Assembly (NCBI GenBank): GCA_003819715.1
Contig: RPQN01000018.1
Span: forward strand, 1-49,782
Origin: Ignavibacteriota bacterium
Lineage (GTDB): Bacteria; Bacteroidota; Ignavibacteria; UBA10030
Direction: 5' to 3'
Length of the DNA stretch: 49,782 nucleotides
Part shown: positions 17,564 to 28,700 of the stretch, piece by piece
Position numbering within the stretch: position 1 is the stretch's first letter
Layout: every line of letters begins with the position of its first letter
The notes under the pieces: model-generated
What the model was told of the DNA's origin: nothing
What the model saw: only the letters and a program-made list of their open reading frames with translations
Databases searched by the model: none
Made by a program: the position numbers and the translations under genes

Positions 17564-18838
17564 CTATTGCATCCTCTCTTCCTCGATGGACGCATCTTCA
17601 TCATCCATCGATCTTACAAACGGATCGTTACCTATCTTATCGTTGAAATCGATGTAAAATTTCTGAACTGGTTTCAGCGAGTCCAGATAAGCGCGAAACC
17701 GATCCCCTTCTTTGATTTCCGCTTCAGTCTGGCGCGGTACCCAGAAAGAAAATTCTCCCTCAAGCGAAACAAAATTCTCTAATTTTGCGGCTGCTCCTTT
17801 GGCATCCTCTTTGATTCGATAGTGAAGATACCGGGTTTTCTTATTCGCCTTTATCACCGTAGCTATCGCTGAGACTCCGGATGTTTTAAGTTCTTTGTGA
17901 ATACCGGGATCATGGGTTTCGGGAACGATACTCTTGTACCCATTTATTACAAGAATAAACAACACGAGCAATGCAAACGTACTGAATCCAAAAAATATTG
18001 GAGAGGGCCAAAACTCATCCCATGTGTTCACACGACCCTGATCCGGTTTGCCGGCAAGATAGATGACCTCCACCTTGTCGCCCGCCTTAAGCCGGGACAA
18101 TGGCTTGGCCAGCGATCTTCGAATGGTATGGGGCGTACCTGAAGAATCTTCAAAGTCGATCATCGGAAACATTCCGCTTTCTATAGTGCCATTGTTGCTT
18201 TTGGAGTAACCTCTTTCAATCGCTGTGACGTACCCTGTCACCTTCATGCCGTTGGAACGCAGATCGGCTGTTATGTTGTAAGTCCAATACGTCCCTAACA
18301 CACATGAGGGGATCGCGAAAAACAAAATAAGCAGGACAGGAAAACGAACGGGATTCAGGTGAAAGTGAGCAATGACAGTTGGCAGGAGATGGAAGGGATC
18401 ATCCAATGTCGGGTCATTTGAAATGAGGATGCCTCCCATCCACATCAAGATTAAAACAACGACAAAACCCAGAAGAACGCTTGCCGGGCCGATCGGAAAA
18501 TCCTCCCAGGTAAGTAACAGGGCATTTCTGGGATTTGACTTGCTGTAAGCTACAGTGAGGTCATCCCCTACCCGTGCCGAGGGAGCCGAGGTATATGACC
18601 GACCACTGACCCTGATAAGTTCACCGTCTGAAGTAACAAATTCAACCATTGGAGAGAACATTGGTGCTCTCCCGGGTTCGCTGTTGAAACGCGACGAACT
18701 CTCCATCCCAACAACAATACCATGGGCTCTTTTCCCGGCAATCAATAAGTGAACTGAATTCTGCAGCAAATATCCCGTCAGGAATAACAAAAGCAGAATT
18801 ACGAAACTCAATATCCATCCAATCCAATTTATCGCCAT
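17564..18838 (-). CDS. Membrane protein with two DUF3592-like domains
   Basis: Two repeats: HGIVVGMESSSR...MVEFVTSDGELIRVSGRS...VGDDLTVAYSKSNPRNALLLTWEDF and TGYVTAIERGYS...MIDFEDSSGTPHTIRRS...AGDKVEVIYLAGKPDQGRVNTWDEF, flanked by TM helices. Confidence 0.75.
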   Translation of the reverse strand: MAINWIGWILSFVILLLLFLTGYLLQNSVHLLIAGKRAHGIVVGMESSSRFNSEPGRAPMFSPMVEFVTSDGELIRVSGRSYTSAPSARVGDDLTVAYSKSNPRNALLLTWEDFPIGPASVLLGFVVVLILMWMGGILISNDPTLDDPFHLLPTVIAHFHLNPVRFPVLLILFFAIPSCVLGTYWTYNITADLRSNGMKVTGYVTAIERGYSKSNNGTIESGMFPMIDFEDSSGTPHTIRRSLAKPLSRLKAGDKVEVIYLAGKPDQGRVNTWDEFWPSPIFFGFSTFALLVLFILVINGYKSIVPETHDPGIHKELKTSGVSAIATVIKANKKTRYLHYRIKEDAKGAAAKLENFVSLEGEFSFWVPRQTEAEIKEGDRFRAYLDSLKPVQKFYIDFNDKIGNDPFVRSMDDEDASIEEERMQ

Positions 18839-18939
18839 AGCTCTGAGTTCACTAAATTTTATGTATCCGGTCCAACGGGCTCATTTGAACATTCAAGTCA
18901 TTGTTTTCTTGTGAGTATTTCACCAAAGCAAATGATTGA

Positions 18940-19272
18940 TCAGGGCCTTGTGAAGCTGCCAAATTTTATGTTATTCTCACGCATAAATACTCCAAACAAA
19001 GAGTATGCTTTATTTACACTGAACCGATTTTTAATTTCCTGTAAAAGAGCGGATTGATCCCCGTCTCTTATGCTCAAGAGATTATAGAATTTATTTACTT
19101 CTTCCGGCTCTACGGTATAGATATACTCATAATCCGAATCGCCGCAGTATTCTTCAACAGATTTTCCCACATCGTGTCCATCAAAGTACAACTGGCCTTT
19201 CTCGTTAAAGTATATCTTCATAGATATTTTAATATCAGGTCTCTCTAAATAAAACAGAATTACTTTTTCCAA
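18940..19272 (-). CDS. Small hypothetical protein (possibly immunity-like)
   Basis: Intact 110-aa ORF rich in acidic and aromatic residues (MKIYFNEKGQLYFDGHDVGKSVEEYCGDSDYEYIYTVEPEEVNKFYNLL). Assignment is by compositional and contextual resemblance only; the start may be the Met within ...KISMKIYF. Confidence 0.5.
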   Translation of the reverse strand: MEKVILFYLERPDIKISMKIYFNEKGQLYFDGHDVGKSVEEYCGDSDYEYIYTVEPEEVNKFYNLLSIRDGDQSALLQEIKNRFSVNKAYSLFGVFMRENNIKFGSFTRP

Positions 19273-19315
19273 AGCGCGCCTTTGATGGGTTTATTTTACT
19301 TTTTCGAAACGCTTC

Positions 19316-19939
19316 TTAGAATCTGTTCCCGTTTTGCTTTTCGTCTTTCATAATCTTTTCCAAGTCCAAGAGTCCGATAAGTACGGCACTGTTATTTCCT
19401 TCGCCTGCCGCTTCTCCATTATATGTTATTATAAACTTCCCGTCTTTGTAATAGGTAATATCCGAGATGAAATCAAATTGCTTGCGATTGAAGAGAATGG
19501 TAAGCTCGTTATTTGAAAGGGCCTTTACCATCAGATAAAATGTTTCCGAGTCGCCGCGGTATTGCCTGTCAATGCTTTTTAAAGTCACTTTTGAATATTT
19601 CTGTTTATCGACTGGAACATTATGCAGAGAGTAACCGCTTCTATATTCCCCTGTACCATCGTTCATTAAACACTCTCTTTCCTTTGCGATGGCATACGGA
19701 TTCAGAGTATCTAAAATAGCACCGTTGTCTGGGGATATTTCAATAAATGTCGAATCCCAATTCCTGCCGAAAATGAAGTTCGATTCTTTGATATAGACTT
19801 CTCCAACCCGACCTTCAATTTTTATATTCCAGACAAAGTCTTTTACGGTGAACGTATAGTCTTTGTGATTCAAAAAGGTCTTGGTGCACATCATATTGAA
19901 TAACGAGAGTATGGAAAATACAATTATTCGATTTTTCAT
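19316..19939 (-). CDS. Hypothetical exported/lipoprotein-like protein
   Basis: N-terminus MKNRIIVFSILSLFNMMCTKTF resembles a lipoprotein signal; no family recognised. Confidence 0.5.
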   Translation of the reverse strand: MKNRIIVFSILSLFNMMCTKTFLNHKDYTFTVKDFVWNIKIEGRVGEVYIKESNFIFGRNWDSTFIEISPDNGAILDTLNPYAIAKERECLMNDGTGEYRSGYSLHNVPVDKQKYSKVTLKSIDRQYRGDSETFYLMVKALSNNELTILFNRKQFDFISDITYYKDGKFIITYNGEAAGEGNNSAVLIGLLDLEKIMKDEKQNGNRF

Positions 19940-20002
19940 TGGCGGGACATGTACTCTTTTTTCATCGATTCAATTTCAGCAGGACAAAGTCCATCACCGC
20001 CG

Positions 20003-20761
20003 TCACTTGCTGTTATTGTTGACAAAATCAATCATCGGCTGTCCGGGATCATGGAAAATAACCCCCCCATTCTTATCTATCGTATAAAGCAATGCCATCA
20101 TTTTTGTGTATCGTTCCTGCTTCCCGGTGGTAATAGATTTTCGAGTAAGAGCATAATTATTTTTGATTACTTCCACATTCCCAACATCGCTCTCAGGGTG
20201 TTTTTTCGCATAGCCGCTCACAGCCAATTCATGTGCATAGACGACGGCATTTTCTTCTGAATTGACCGCAAGGCCATCCTCCCAAAATTCAGCGATATAG
20301 GTGCCATCGCCAATGTGTTGAATACGGATATCATAGTCTCCTGCAATCTTCTTCTGATCCATCTTTCCGAATTCACTGAACACCAGCAGAAATGTCTCTA
20401 CGTCGAATTGTGTCGCTGCGGCATAGTCGTTCCTTGATTGTTCCCCTAACGCCTGCAATTCATTTTGCTTTTCTTCCGGCCATGTAGTTATTTTTGCTGC
20501 AATAGCTTTATTCTCCATTGATTCCGGGTCTGATTTTTTCGCCGACTGCTTCAGATCGGTAATGGACCGCCCTTTAATTGATTTATAAATTGGATCATTT
20601 TTATCCAGGTAATCTGCTGTTCCATTTTTTGCTGCCATCATGGGTTTCCCCGTTTTATGAGATTGAGAGTAACTATAACCGCCGCTGAATACGAGGAACG
20701 CACTGAGTACGATCAATAGTCGTTGAATAGATTTATTCTTTGAAGATGTCCGTGGCTGCAT
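20003..20761 (-). CDS. Hypothetical exported protein
   Basis: Internal start MQPRTSSKNKSIQRLLIVLSAFLVFSGGYSYSQ gives a signal-peptide-like N-terminus; the ORF-track start at 20881 overlaps the upstream gene. Confidence 0.55.
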   Translation of the reverse strand: MQPRTSSKNKSIQRLLIVLSAFLVFSGGYSYSQSHKTGKPMMAAKNGTADYLDKNDPIYKSIKGRSITDLKQSAKKSDPESMENKAIAAKITTWPEEKQNELQALGEQSRNDYAAATQFDVETFLLVFSEFGKMDQKKIAGDYDIRIQHIGDGTYIAEFWEDGLAVNSEENAVVYAHELAVSGYAKKHPESDVGNVEVIKNNYALTRKSITTGKQERYTKMMALLYTIDKNGGVIFHDPGQPMIDFVNNNSK

Positions 20762-20867
20762 GTATTGATCCTTCAATTGATACCATGTATTACTTTTTTT
20801 CAATCGTGAGAAGCCCTTATCGGTCAGGTGGTTTCCAATAGTACGAGAGTGAACGGCTTTCAGTATT

Positions 20868-23558
20868 TTACCATTGAACATTCAGTGCAACATGAAATAT
20901 GAGCTCATCATAATTGAGCGTGTTGTCGGCAAGATCTTTATAGGCTGTCTGTTCTGCCCTTGCGTTAAGAGTAATATTTTTCCACGGGGAAATGGTCGTC
21001 GTCAAATAAAACCCTGTTTTATGATTCACCGCCTCTTCCGCGGTGACGTCTACTCCGATCGTGCTGGTGAGGAATTCCGAAAATGCGGCGTTGACGCTGA
21101 AATCATAATTGCTGATATGAGAATTTAATGACAACGAAGCTGTTTTAATGAGTCCCCAGGTACCTGAAAATGAGAACGGATTATTAAAGCTTACTCCTTC
21201 AGTTATAGAAATTGAATTGGTGTGATAATCCGACAGGCCGCTGAGGGTGAGTGCTTCATTCCTCGTATAGGCGACCGTGGTGGATATGTTCAATTCATCA
21301 ATGAGCAAAACGTAACCGGTGACCGCGGAGAGCATGGAAGTTTTATTTTCAACCTTCCGGGTAAGAACCGAGTCGTCGTTTTTCTGAACAACCGGTGAAT
21401 ACGAAACCTGCAGGAAAGGAAGTTTCGGAAAATTCAGCCCGAGATTGAGCCCATATGCCGAAGTGGTGGTGGTGGAGCTTTTCCAATCAATGAGGTTGTC
21501 GTGCGAAGTTCTGAAGAATGTACTGAGCGATATTTTTCTGGAAAATAATCCCTGTTCGGCTTTTGCTTCGTAGGCGATTTGATCATTTCTCAAATTCGGC
21601 GCTCCAAGGGATACATACCCTGGTCCGATCATTTTCGTATTAAAAGAAATGCGGGTTGCAGATCCTGTATTGTTATAGGATATTTTTCCTGAATACGAAT
21701 AATCAAAGGAAGAGCTGATTTTAGGATGAAGGACTCCCTTGATCCAGCTTGGGATTTCTTTTATTTCCAGGTCGGCATCTCTTGTATCACGCGTAAGAAT
21801 TGCGGCATTTCCTTCTCCTTCAATGAGAATATGATCCTGAAAGAGAGCCAGTTTTGTTTCCATGCCAAAAACATCATTTGCTTTTGGAGTCAACGGTATA
21901 CTGCCGGGCGATATGGAAGGCCCCATCGCTGAAGTAGTGGATGAAACGGTCATTGAATTTTCATCGTCCTTCACATAAACCCCGGTAAAGAATAAATGAG
22001 TGCCTTCTTTTTTCCCCAGTCCGAGCCGGCCGGCATACAAATTTCTTTGGTACGCAATATTTTGTATACTCCTCTGATTCTTCGATGCCGCGAACGCCGC
22101 ATAAAGAATTCCCGGATTCAGTTCAACATTAATTCCCGTCACCGGAACCCCTTTTAACGTGTAATCAGAATAGGACGGGTAATTTATTCCTATGCCCAGC
22201 GCAATGAAGCTCATCATGAAATTATCCCATCCCGACAGTTCCTTAATTTTATCTCCCAGACGCGTTTTGAGATTTTCCCGATAGCTCTTAAAATCAACAT
22301 TAAAAGCGAAGCGGTTGATGCTCTGGCGATCCGATCCATTCTGCGAAGAAAGAAGAATGTTTGCCGTGATGGGAAGATCATACAGTATCAGAGAAGGATT
22401 AAGCTCCGCTGTTAAAATACTCTTCGGTACCTCTGAAAACGGCAAGTCTTTGTAGCCGGTCTCCCAGCTTAATTTTGCATTTCCTGAAAATAGAAGAGGA
22501 CTTGGTTTGTTTTCTTTTTCATTTTCATATATCATATCCGCTAATTGTGAATTGTCTGTCGATGCAAGCAGCAGGTGTTGCCCGGCAAAGGAAGAGGAGG
22601 TATTGCCCAATTCGTTTGCCGACGTTGATTTATTATCGACGAACGTATGCTGTGAATTATCGGTATAGGTAAATTCCCAAGTCTCGCTTTCAGAAATCAG
22701 TTCATTGTTGAGATACGCACCCACCTGCCACGCATACGTCCTGTTGTTTTCAAACCTCCTGCCTCCCGTCGGATATAAAAAAACACTGGAATAAATATTT
22801 TGATTTTTATAGAAGGCGGGATTGGATAAGAGCGCATCAGAGGGGGATTGATTCCCCAGCATCTCCGCAATTCTTATGGAGTATGTTGCCTTAACGCCCG
22901 GCGGGATGGGAGAAGGCGGCAGCCAGTTGAACGTAATGGAGGAGCCATTAACATAATTGGCCGGTATTCCTGTGTCTTCATTTGTTTTCGTTCCCGTTGT
23001 TGTCATTCCATCATTCCCCGATCCAGCAACATCAGTTCCGCCCCCTGAAATTATCTTCACGCCGTTTTCCGGCAGCAACAGTTCAACCTGGGACATGTTC
23101 TGTGTCTGCGCCTGTATGCATTGTGTCCCAAGTTCCACTCCGGTTTCTGCATTGAAAACCGTAACACAAATCTCATAATCGCCCGTAGGGACAGCGCCGA
23201 CATTCTCAACCACATTCGCGTATTTGTTATTATTGACATCAACACTCATGGGAACAAGCTCCCGCGAATTTACAACTTTTACGCCGGGGGCTAATGAAAA
23301 AGCAGCCGTCGTTGCAGATACGATTTGTCCTTTTGCCGATTCGCTTGCGACACCATGCAGGTACACCCGATACGTTGTCGTTGTGGGATTTATTAATGTC
23401 ACCTTCCACATATGTTCAATCTTGAACTGGAAGGGAGGCGGCTGCTGAAGGACAACGGTGACCTGGGCATGGAGATCCATTTGAGAAAATAAGAGCATCA
23501 CCGCAAGAGCCGAAACAATACAGCGTACGTTTATTCGTTTCACAAAATTCCTTTTCAT
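20868..23558 (-). CDS. Secreted/outer-membrane protein: N-terminal TANFOR-like module plus putative beta-barrel C-terminal half
   Basis: Signal-like N-terminus ending LFSQMDLHAQ; N-terminal module paralogous to 25768..30612; C-terminal half has alternating beta-strand patterns and ends ...ELIFHVALNVQW (terminal aromatic). ATG at 23558 preferred over the GTG at 23588. Confidence 0.65.
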   Translation of the reverse strand: MKRNFVKRINVRCIVSALAVMLLFSQMDLHAQVTVVLQQPPPFQFKIEHMWKVTLINPTTTTYRVYLHGVASESAKGQIVSATTAAFSLAPGVKVVNSRELVPMSVDVNNNKYANVVENVGAVPTGDYEICVTVFNAETGVELGTQCIQAQTQNMSQVELLLPENGVKIISGGGTDVAGSGNDGMTTTGTKTNEDTGIPANYVNGSSITFNWLPPSPIPPGVKATYSIRIAEMLGNQSPSDALLSNPAFYKNQNIYSSVFLYPTGGRRFENNRTYAWQVGAYLNNELISESETWEFTYTDNSQHTFVDNKSTSANELGNTSSSFAGQHLLLASTDNSQLADMIYENEKENKPSPLLFSGNAKLSWETGYKDLPFSEVPKSILTAELNPSLILYDLPITANILLSSQNGSDRQSINRFAFNVDFKSYRENLKTRLGDKIKELSGWDNFMMSFIALGIGINYPSYSDYTLKGVPVTGINVELNPGILYAAFAASKNQRSIQNIAYQRNLYAGRLGLGKKEGTHLFFTGVYVKDDENSMTVSSTTSAMGPSISPGSIPLTPKANDVFGMETKLALFQDHILIEGEGNAAILTRDTRDADLEIKEIPSWIKGVLHPKISSSFDYSYSGKISYNNTGSATRISFNTKMIGPGYVSLGAPNLRNDQIAYEAKAEQGLFSRKISLSTFFRTSHDNLIDWKSSTTTTSAYGLNLGLNFPKLPFLQVSYSPVVQKNDDSVLTRKVENKTSMLSAVTGYVLLIDELNISTTVAYTRNEALTLSGLSDYHTNSISITEGVSFNNPFSFSGTWGLIKTASLSLNSHISNYDFSVNAAFSEFLTSTIGVDVTAEEAVNHKTGFYLTTTISPWKNITLNARAEQTAYKDLADNTLNYDELIFHVALNVQW

Positions 23559-23590
23559 TAGCTTATGAATGAGTCCACAAAGACTCACTT

Positions 23591-25726
23591 TTATTCAATA
23601 ATTTTACCCACCACTTCGCTCAACGTTGACTGACCGCCATCCTTCATAACGGCCTTTATTGCATAGTAATTTGTCTTATGGGCATTCTTGTCGGTATAAG
23701 ACTTTTCCGTCGTGATGTCATATTGCGTTAAGTTTCCGTTATCGTCCTTTTTGTAAACAATAAAAGAAGGCTCAACTTTTGAGGAAGGATAATTCCAGGT
23801 CAGGATAATATTTTTCTTTTCGACTTTTGCATTGAGGTTTTCAATGGGAGGCCGAATGCCGGTGTCATATGGTTTGCCGTATACCGCGGATGCATAATGA
23901 GAATACAATCCGCCAAAATCCTTCGCCCTTATTGAATAATAGTACGTAACTCCCGTCGTTACGTTCGTATCAATAAATTTGGATAAAAGGGAACTGAACA
24001 TGCTCAGAATTTGCCATTCAGACTTCAAGTCTGTTTTTCTGTAGAGAATATGCTCTTGTACATCTGCACTGCTGCTTGAGACAAAGAATAATTCCACTTG
24101 TTTTTCTTTCACAACGACACTTGTAAATATCGGAGAGACAGGTGCTATGGTGTCCGGTCGCGCGACTTTGAGGAGATCCGAAAAATCTGATTGATTGTAG
24201 TTGAAATCGAGAGCTTTCACTTTATAATAGATAAACGGAGTTAAAGAATTTAACGTGACCGTGTCTTTGAATACGGTTTGAATTTCCTGATTTAAGGAAT
24301 CGTTCTCGACAAAGCCCTCGACCATAACGGAAAATTCATGTTCGGGGCTGTTTGCCTTGAAGAGCCGATACCCCATCAAATCTTTTTCTTTGCTTTTCTT
24401 CACCGTTATCGTCACCACTCCCAACGAATCTATTGTCCCCGATAGAAAAGCAGGCTTGCCGGGGGGTATGGAATCAATCAACGTGACCGATACCGGGAAT
24501 GAGGAGCTTACATTATTTGCCGTATCCATTGCCTGGACGACATAATAATTTGCCTGCCCTCTGACAAATGTCGTATCCGTAAATGTTCTTGCTTCTTTCG
24601 GCAGCATCGCCTGATGCAGGACTTTAAAATCTCCTTCATTTTTATTTGCCCGTGCAACAAAAAATCCTTTTAAGTCCGGAGCCGGAACCGGGTTCATCTG
24701 CCACGTCACCAATACTTCGTTTGGTTTTACATTTTGAGGCTGCGGCAAAAACGGTTGTTCGGGAGGAGTCAAATCCTTAGGCATGGCTTTCACTTCTGCA
24801 AATTGTACTTTTTCACCGAACAATGTGTAACCAAAAAATCGATACGTATAGACTTGATAATTGATAAGGTTTTTGTCGTTGAATCCGCTTCTCGATTCGC
24901 CGCCCGCAGCGCTGCCTTCAAGATTATGAATAGGCGCCTTATTCAATTGAGTAAATGTCGTCTCGCCTGGATTCGCACGTTCTACAAAATATCCTGAAAG
25001 ATCCGGTGTCTCTATCCAGGCAAAAAATAATTCCGTATCTCCCTGTTTCACATAAACCGGGTTATCATAGCCCTTCTTAAGGTTTTCAGCAACAATTCTA
25101 TAATCAACGGAGATAACCGTATAAACATCGGATTTCCCAACAGGTCTTGCTCGATAGAAATAGGTCTTCCCTTTTATTGCGGTACTATCCGTATACGCTA
25201 AACCCAATGCGGTTGCAGCCTTTGCGTCTTTGAGAGCAGTGAGTGTAAATATCATATACTCGAAATCTTCCTTACTCTTTTGATCTTTTAATTCAGCAAT
25301 TCCTTTTTCGAAATTGAATGCTCCCCCTTTTCCCTTGTCAATGTTTTTCAGAAAATCTCTTGCAATCTCCAATTCATTCTTTGATTCCAGGCTTTTCTCG
25401 CTCCTGAGAGCAGTTTCCCATTGAGTATCGCTGTAAGGAAATATTCTTGCAATTTCTGCATACGTCATTTTATTGGGATCTTTTCTTATAATCGACGTAT
25501 CGAAAAGCATTCGCTCTATAATAAACCCTTCTTTAAACCCGACTTCCAAAACAGATTTTTTATCGGGGAAAAATCGAATTTCAACACCTTTGCCCTCCGT
25601 ATATCTGCCGATTAAATTAATAGTGCTGACCGGATTGATGACGGGTTCTGCATCTTGCGCAAAGCAATTGCTCGCGTAAAATAATATTGATGCGATAGTG
25701 AGAATGTGTCTTGTTTGTTTATTCAT
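23591..25726 (-). CDS. Secreted fibronectin type III-repeat protein
   Basis: Signal peptide MNKQTRHILTIASILFYASNCFAQ; repeated Fn3-like motifs (YFYRARPVG, YQVYTYRFFGYTLFG, ANYYVVQAMDTANNVS, FIYYKVKALDFNYNQSD, VTYYYSIRAKDFGGLYS). Confidence 0.75.
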   Translation of the reverse strand: MNKQTRHILTIASILFYASNCFAQDAEPVINPVSTINLIGRYTEGKGVEIRFFPDKKSVLEVGFKEGFIIERMLFDTSIIRKDPNKMTYAEIARIFPYSDTQWETALRSEKSLESKNELEIARDFLKNIDKGKGGAFNFEKGIAELKDQKSKEDFEYMIFTLTALKDAKAATALGLAYTDSTAIKGKTYFYRARPVGKSDVYTVISVDYRIVAENLKKGYDNPVYVKQGDTELFFAWIETPDLSGYFVERANPGETTFTQLNKAPIHNLEGSAAGGESRSGFNDKNLINYQVYTYRFFGYTLFGEKVQFAEVKAMPKDLTPPEQPFLPQPQNVKPNEVLVTWQMNPVPAPDLKGFFVARANKNEGDFKVLHQAMLPKEARTFTDTTFVRGQANYYVVQAMDTANNVSSSFPVSVTLIDSIPPGKPAFLSGTIDSLGVVTITVKKSKEKDLMGYRLFKANSPEHEFSVMVEGFVENDSLNQEIQTVFKDTVTLNSLTPFIYYKVKALDFNYNQSDFSDLLKVARPDTIAPVSPIFTSVVVKEKQVELFFVSSSSADVQEHILYRKTDLKSEWQILSMFSSLLSKFIDTNVTTGVTYYYSIRAKDFGGLYSHYASAVYGKPYDTGIRPPIENLNAKVEKKNIILTWNYPSSKVEPSFIVYKKDDNGNLTQYDITTEKSYTDKNAHKTNYYAIKAVMKDGGQSTLSEVVGKIIE

Positions 25727-25767
25727 AATGATATCTGCTTTTTAATTGTTGAATTATTTTTTGCATG

Positions 25768-28700
25768 TTAATGGAGATGCGGCAGCGATGTACTCACTGT
25801 TGCAAGCTGGGACCCCGTCTTGAAATTTTTGGTAACGGTCTGTGCAACAACGGCGTTATTCTTGTTTTTGGCATTGATCCAGGTATTATTGACGTACTCT
25901 TTCAAGGCAGCCGTAACGGTAAAAACATAATTTTTATTGAGTGTGAGATTATTTTTTATCTCAGGCGGTTCGGGCGGTAAATTATTATACGTATTCGTTA
26001 CTGGCGGCAGAGGGTAGCTCACAGTCTGTATATTGCTGATACTGAGCGATGTATTGCTTATCGGATGAATAGCATTGGTATTGGTACTCGCAGTGTTGAG
26101 ATGTGCCGATGTTTGACCAATCGTTATTGGTGTTGATGTATTTATTACGGTTGGCACTAATACCGTATAGAGAAACTCTCCCAGATTATTTTGTCTTGTC
26201 TTTAATGATTGATTGGTCAATGACCCGTTATCATTTTGAATTTTTATGCTCGTCGTGACCACCAGTTTAAATGTTCTGCTTTTTACAGAACCATCCGATT
26301 GCTGCTCTGATACATCAAATACATTGCCGGGGATCAATCCGTACTCGACGGCTAAAGGAGCGGTGATGGGAAAGTCAAAATGCTGATCCGGATGTACATA
26401 TTTTATCAATAATTGTTGTTGCTCTCCGGCGGCATCTCCTTGAGCAACCGTTGCTCCCGTTAACGCGCCTGATGTCCCGCAATCGGTGCCCTTCACAAAA
26501 GTTTTATCAAAAGAGGCATTCACCAAATAATGGTCCTGAGGATGCACACACGCTGACCACGATGGCCAATATGCCGGTCCTGACCAATCGCCTGTAGAAT
26601 GTATCCAGGTCGTATAGTGACCGATGAGCACAGATCCCTGAATTTCTCCGGCAACATAGACGGGATTTGGAAATTTTCCTGTTAACCAGCCTCCGGCTTT
26701 AATGTCTGCAAGCGGCCAGGTGTGACCATCACTTGATCTTTTGATACTAGCGAGTACAGAAGCATAAAAGCCTATGTCCCCAGAAGCCTGCCATCCGTTA
26801 ATTCCAATCCGTTCGGAAGGGTTCTCGCAATTCTGTCCGCTATACTCCGCAAAAGCTAAATCTAATTCTGCACCTGCTGCCAATGCTAACGATGCATCAT
26901 AGTTGCCCGTGACATTAAATCCAAAATCATTTTTAAATGTAAATCCTACGCCAAGCGCTAATCCTTTGCCGGTTGCCGTATTATTATTGGTGACACCGAG
27001 GGTTTTTACTCCCATCCCTGGATCATGTCCGAACACACCGCGATAACCGTCCTTAAATGTTTGTGTAAATCCTGAGGGCGGCGTGATGTGATTGCCAAAC
27101 ATCAAATATTGATATAAATGGGCGGTGAAAAGATCTACATTCACGTCAACTTTCGTTAACGAATTATCATTGGACGATGGTTCTCCGAACTTAAAATACC
27201 ACTGATTTACTTTCCCATTAATATCCAAGACAAGATTCGCCGGACTTGGTGTTGAGATCGGCGGAGCATTTACCATAACGTTTGCAGAAAGGTTAAAATG
27301 CTTATCCGGGAAATTATACGTGACGCTCACATTTCCCTTCACGTTCGCCTTCGCTCTTTTGGGAGCGGTAAGACCGGCGGCAACATAAAAGTCGCCTGTA
27401 AATGCAATGAATATTAAACCCTCGGATTTTGAAAACTGCGCATCCAATGCGACGTCTGCATTAAAAGATTCTTCTTTTGGTGTCGTGGCAATCGTTGCCG
27501 CAATTTTCAAACCAAACGTTGAGTATTTCGGTTTAAATGTAAATCTTTTACCCGATGGTGTTTTCGTGGAGGCCGACAATATTGCATCCATATTATAGTA
27601 GGCACCGCCGCCAAAACCTCTAAAAGCAATGCCCGGCAAAAACGGAACTCCCGGTGGAGGTAAGAGTACATCAGCTTCTACGCGCCAGTATCTGTACAAC
27701 GTACTTCCATGTTGATAATTGGTATTGCCGAATTCTAATAATGCGTCTGCTGTTATTCCAACCGGTGTAAAAGCGACGCTTAATGTTCCTAAGAAACCAT
27801 CGCCAAAAACAGAGTCATGATTTCTGAATAAAATACTCCCATCAATTTTTACTGCCGGTAAATTTGCATGGACGGCAAGGCTATCGAGAGATATCCCCTT
27901 GAATTGCGGCGTAAATTTCTTCGCGCTGGTATTTAATTCCACCGCAAAATTAGCGCCTATGGTTGTACTTCCGCCAATATCCTCGGTAAGGTCGGCAACG
28001 ATATCAAGACAGACCTCCCCTCTTAAGAGCTCTTTGACGTTCGCACTGCCGGAAGGCACTGTTGATTTTGATTTATAATAGATCTTTTTAATTGAGACAG
28101 GGAAATTAGCTAAGAATTTCTGAGGACTCGCAAAACTCCACGAACCAGGGCTGAACTTGAGAGAATCAGTGGACGGAGTATTTTTGTAAGTTAATCCGAC
28201 ATTCTCAAAGTCCAATTCCATATTGACTTTTAAAGTATTGAAGGGAGATGGAAAAGTTGGATTATCCCACTTGAATTTACCATTAAGCATTATAGAAAAT
28301 GTTTTTAAGGTGGGAGTAATAACCGCGGTAATATTTGTCGTTGGGAGTAAAGTCATCTCTCCCTTCAATATATCGGCTTCAATAGGCCCCGACGGCATAA
28401 CCACTATTTGAAAACTGTTCGCATTTGAAACCTGGCTGAATACGGCGGTGTACTTCAACGTATTGGTGATGGTGTCTTTGCTGATGGGCAATACCAGCAA
28501 TCCTTTCGCCGTTCCGCTGGTTAAAGAACCTTTCAGCATAGCGATCTCAAGAGTATCAAGACTGGCACTTAAATTTGCCACGCTGCCGCTGGCGAACGTA
28601 ACAACATGTAATGCCTTCATTTTTAATGTGATGCCATAATCATCAATGATGAGATCATTCGCAGTTATAAATGTTGGATTTGCGCCTGTCTTCCAGGTTT

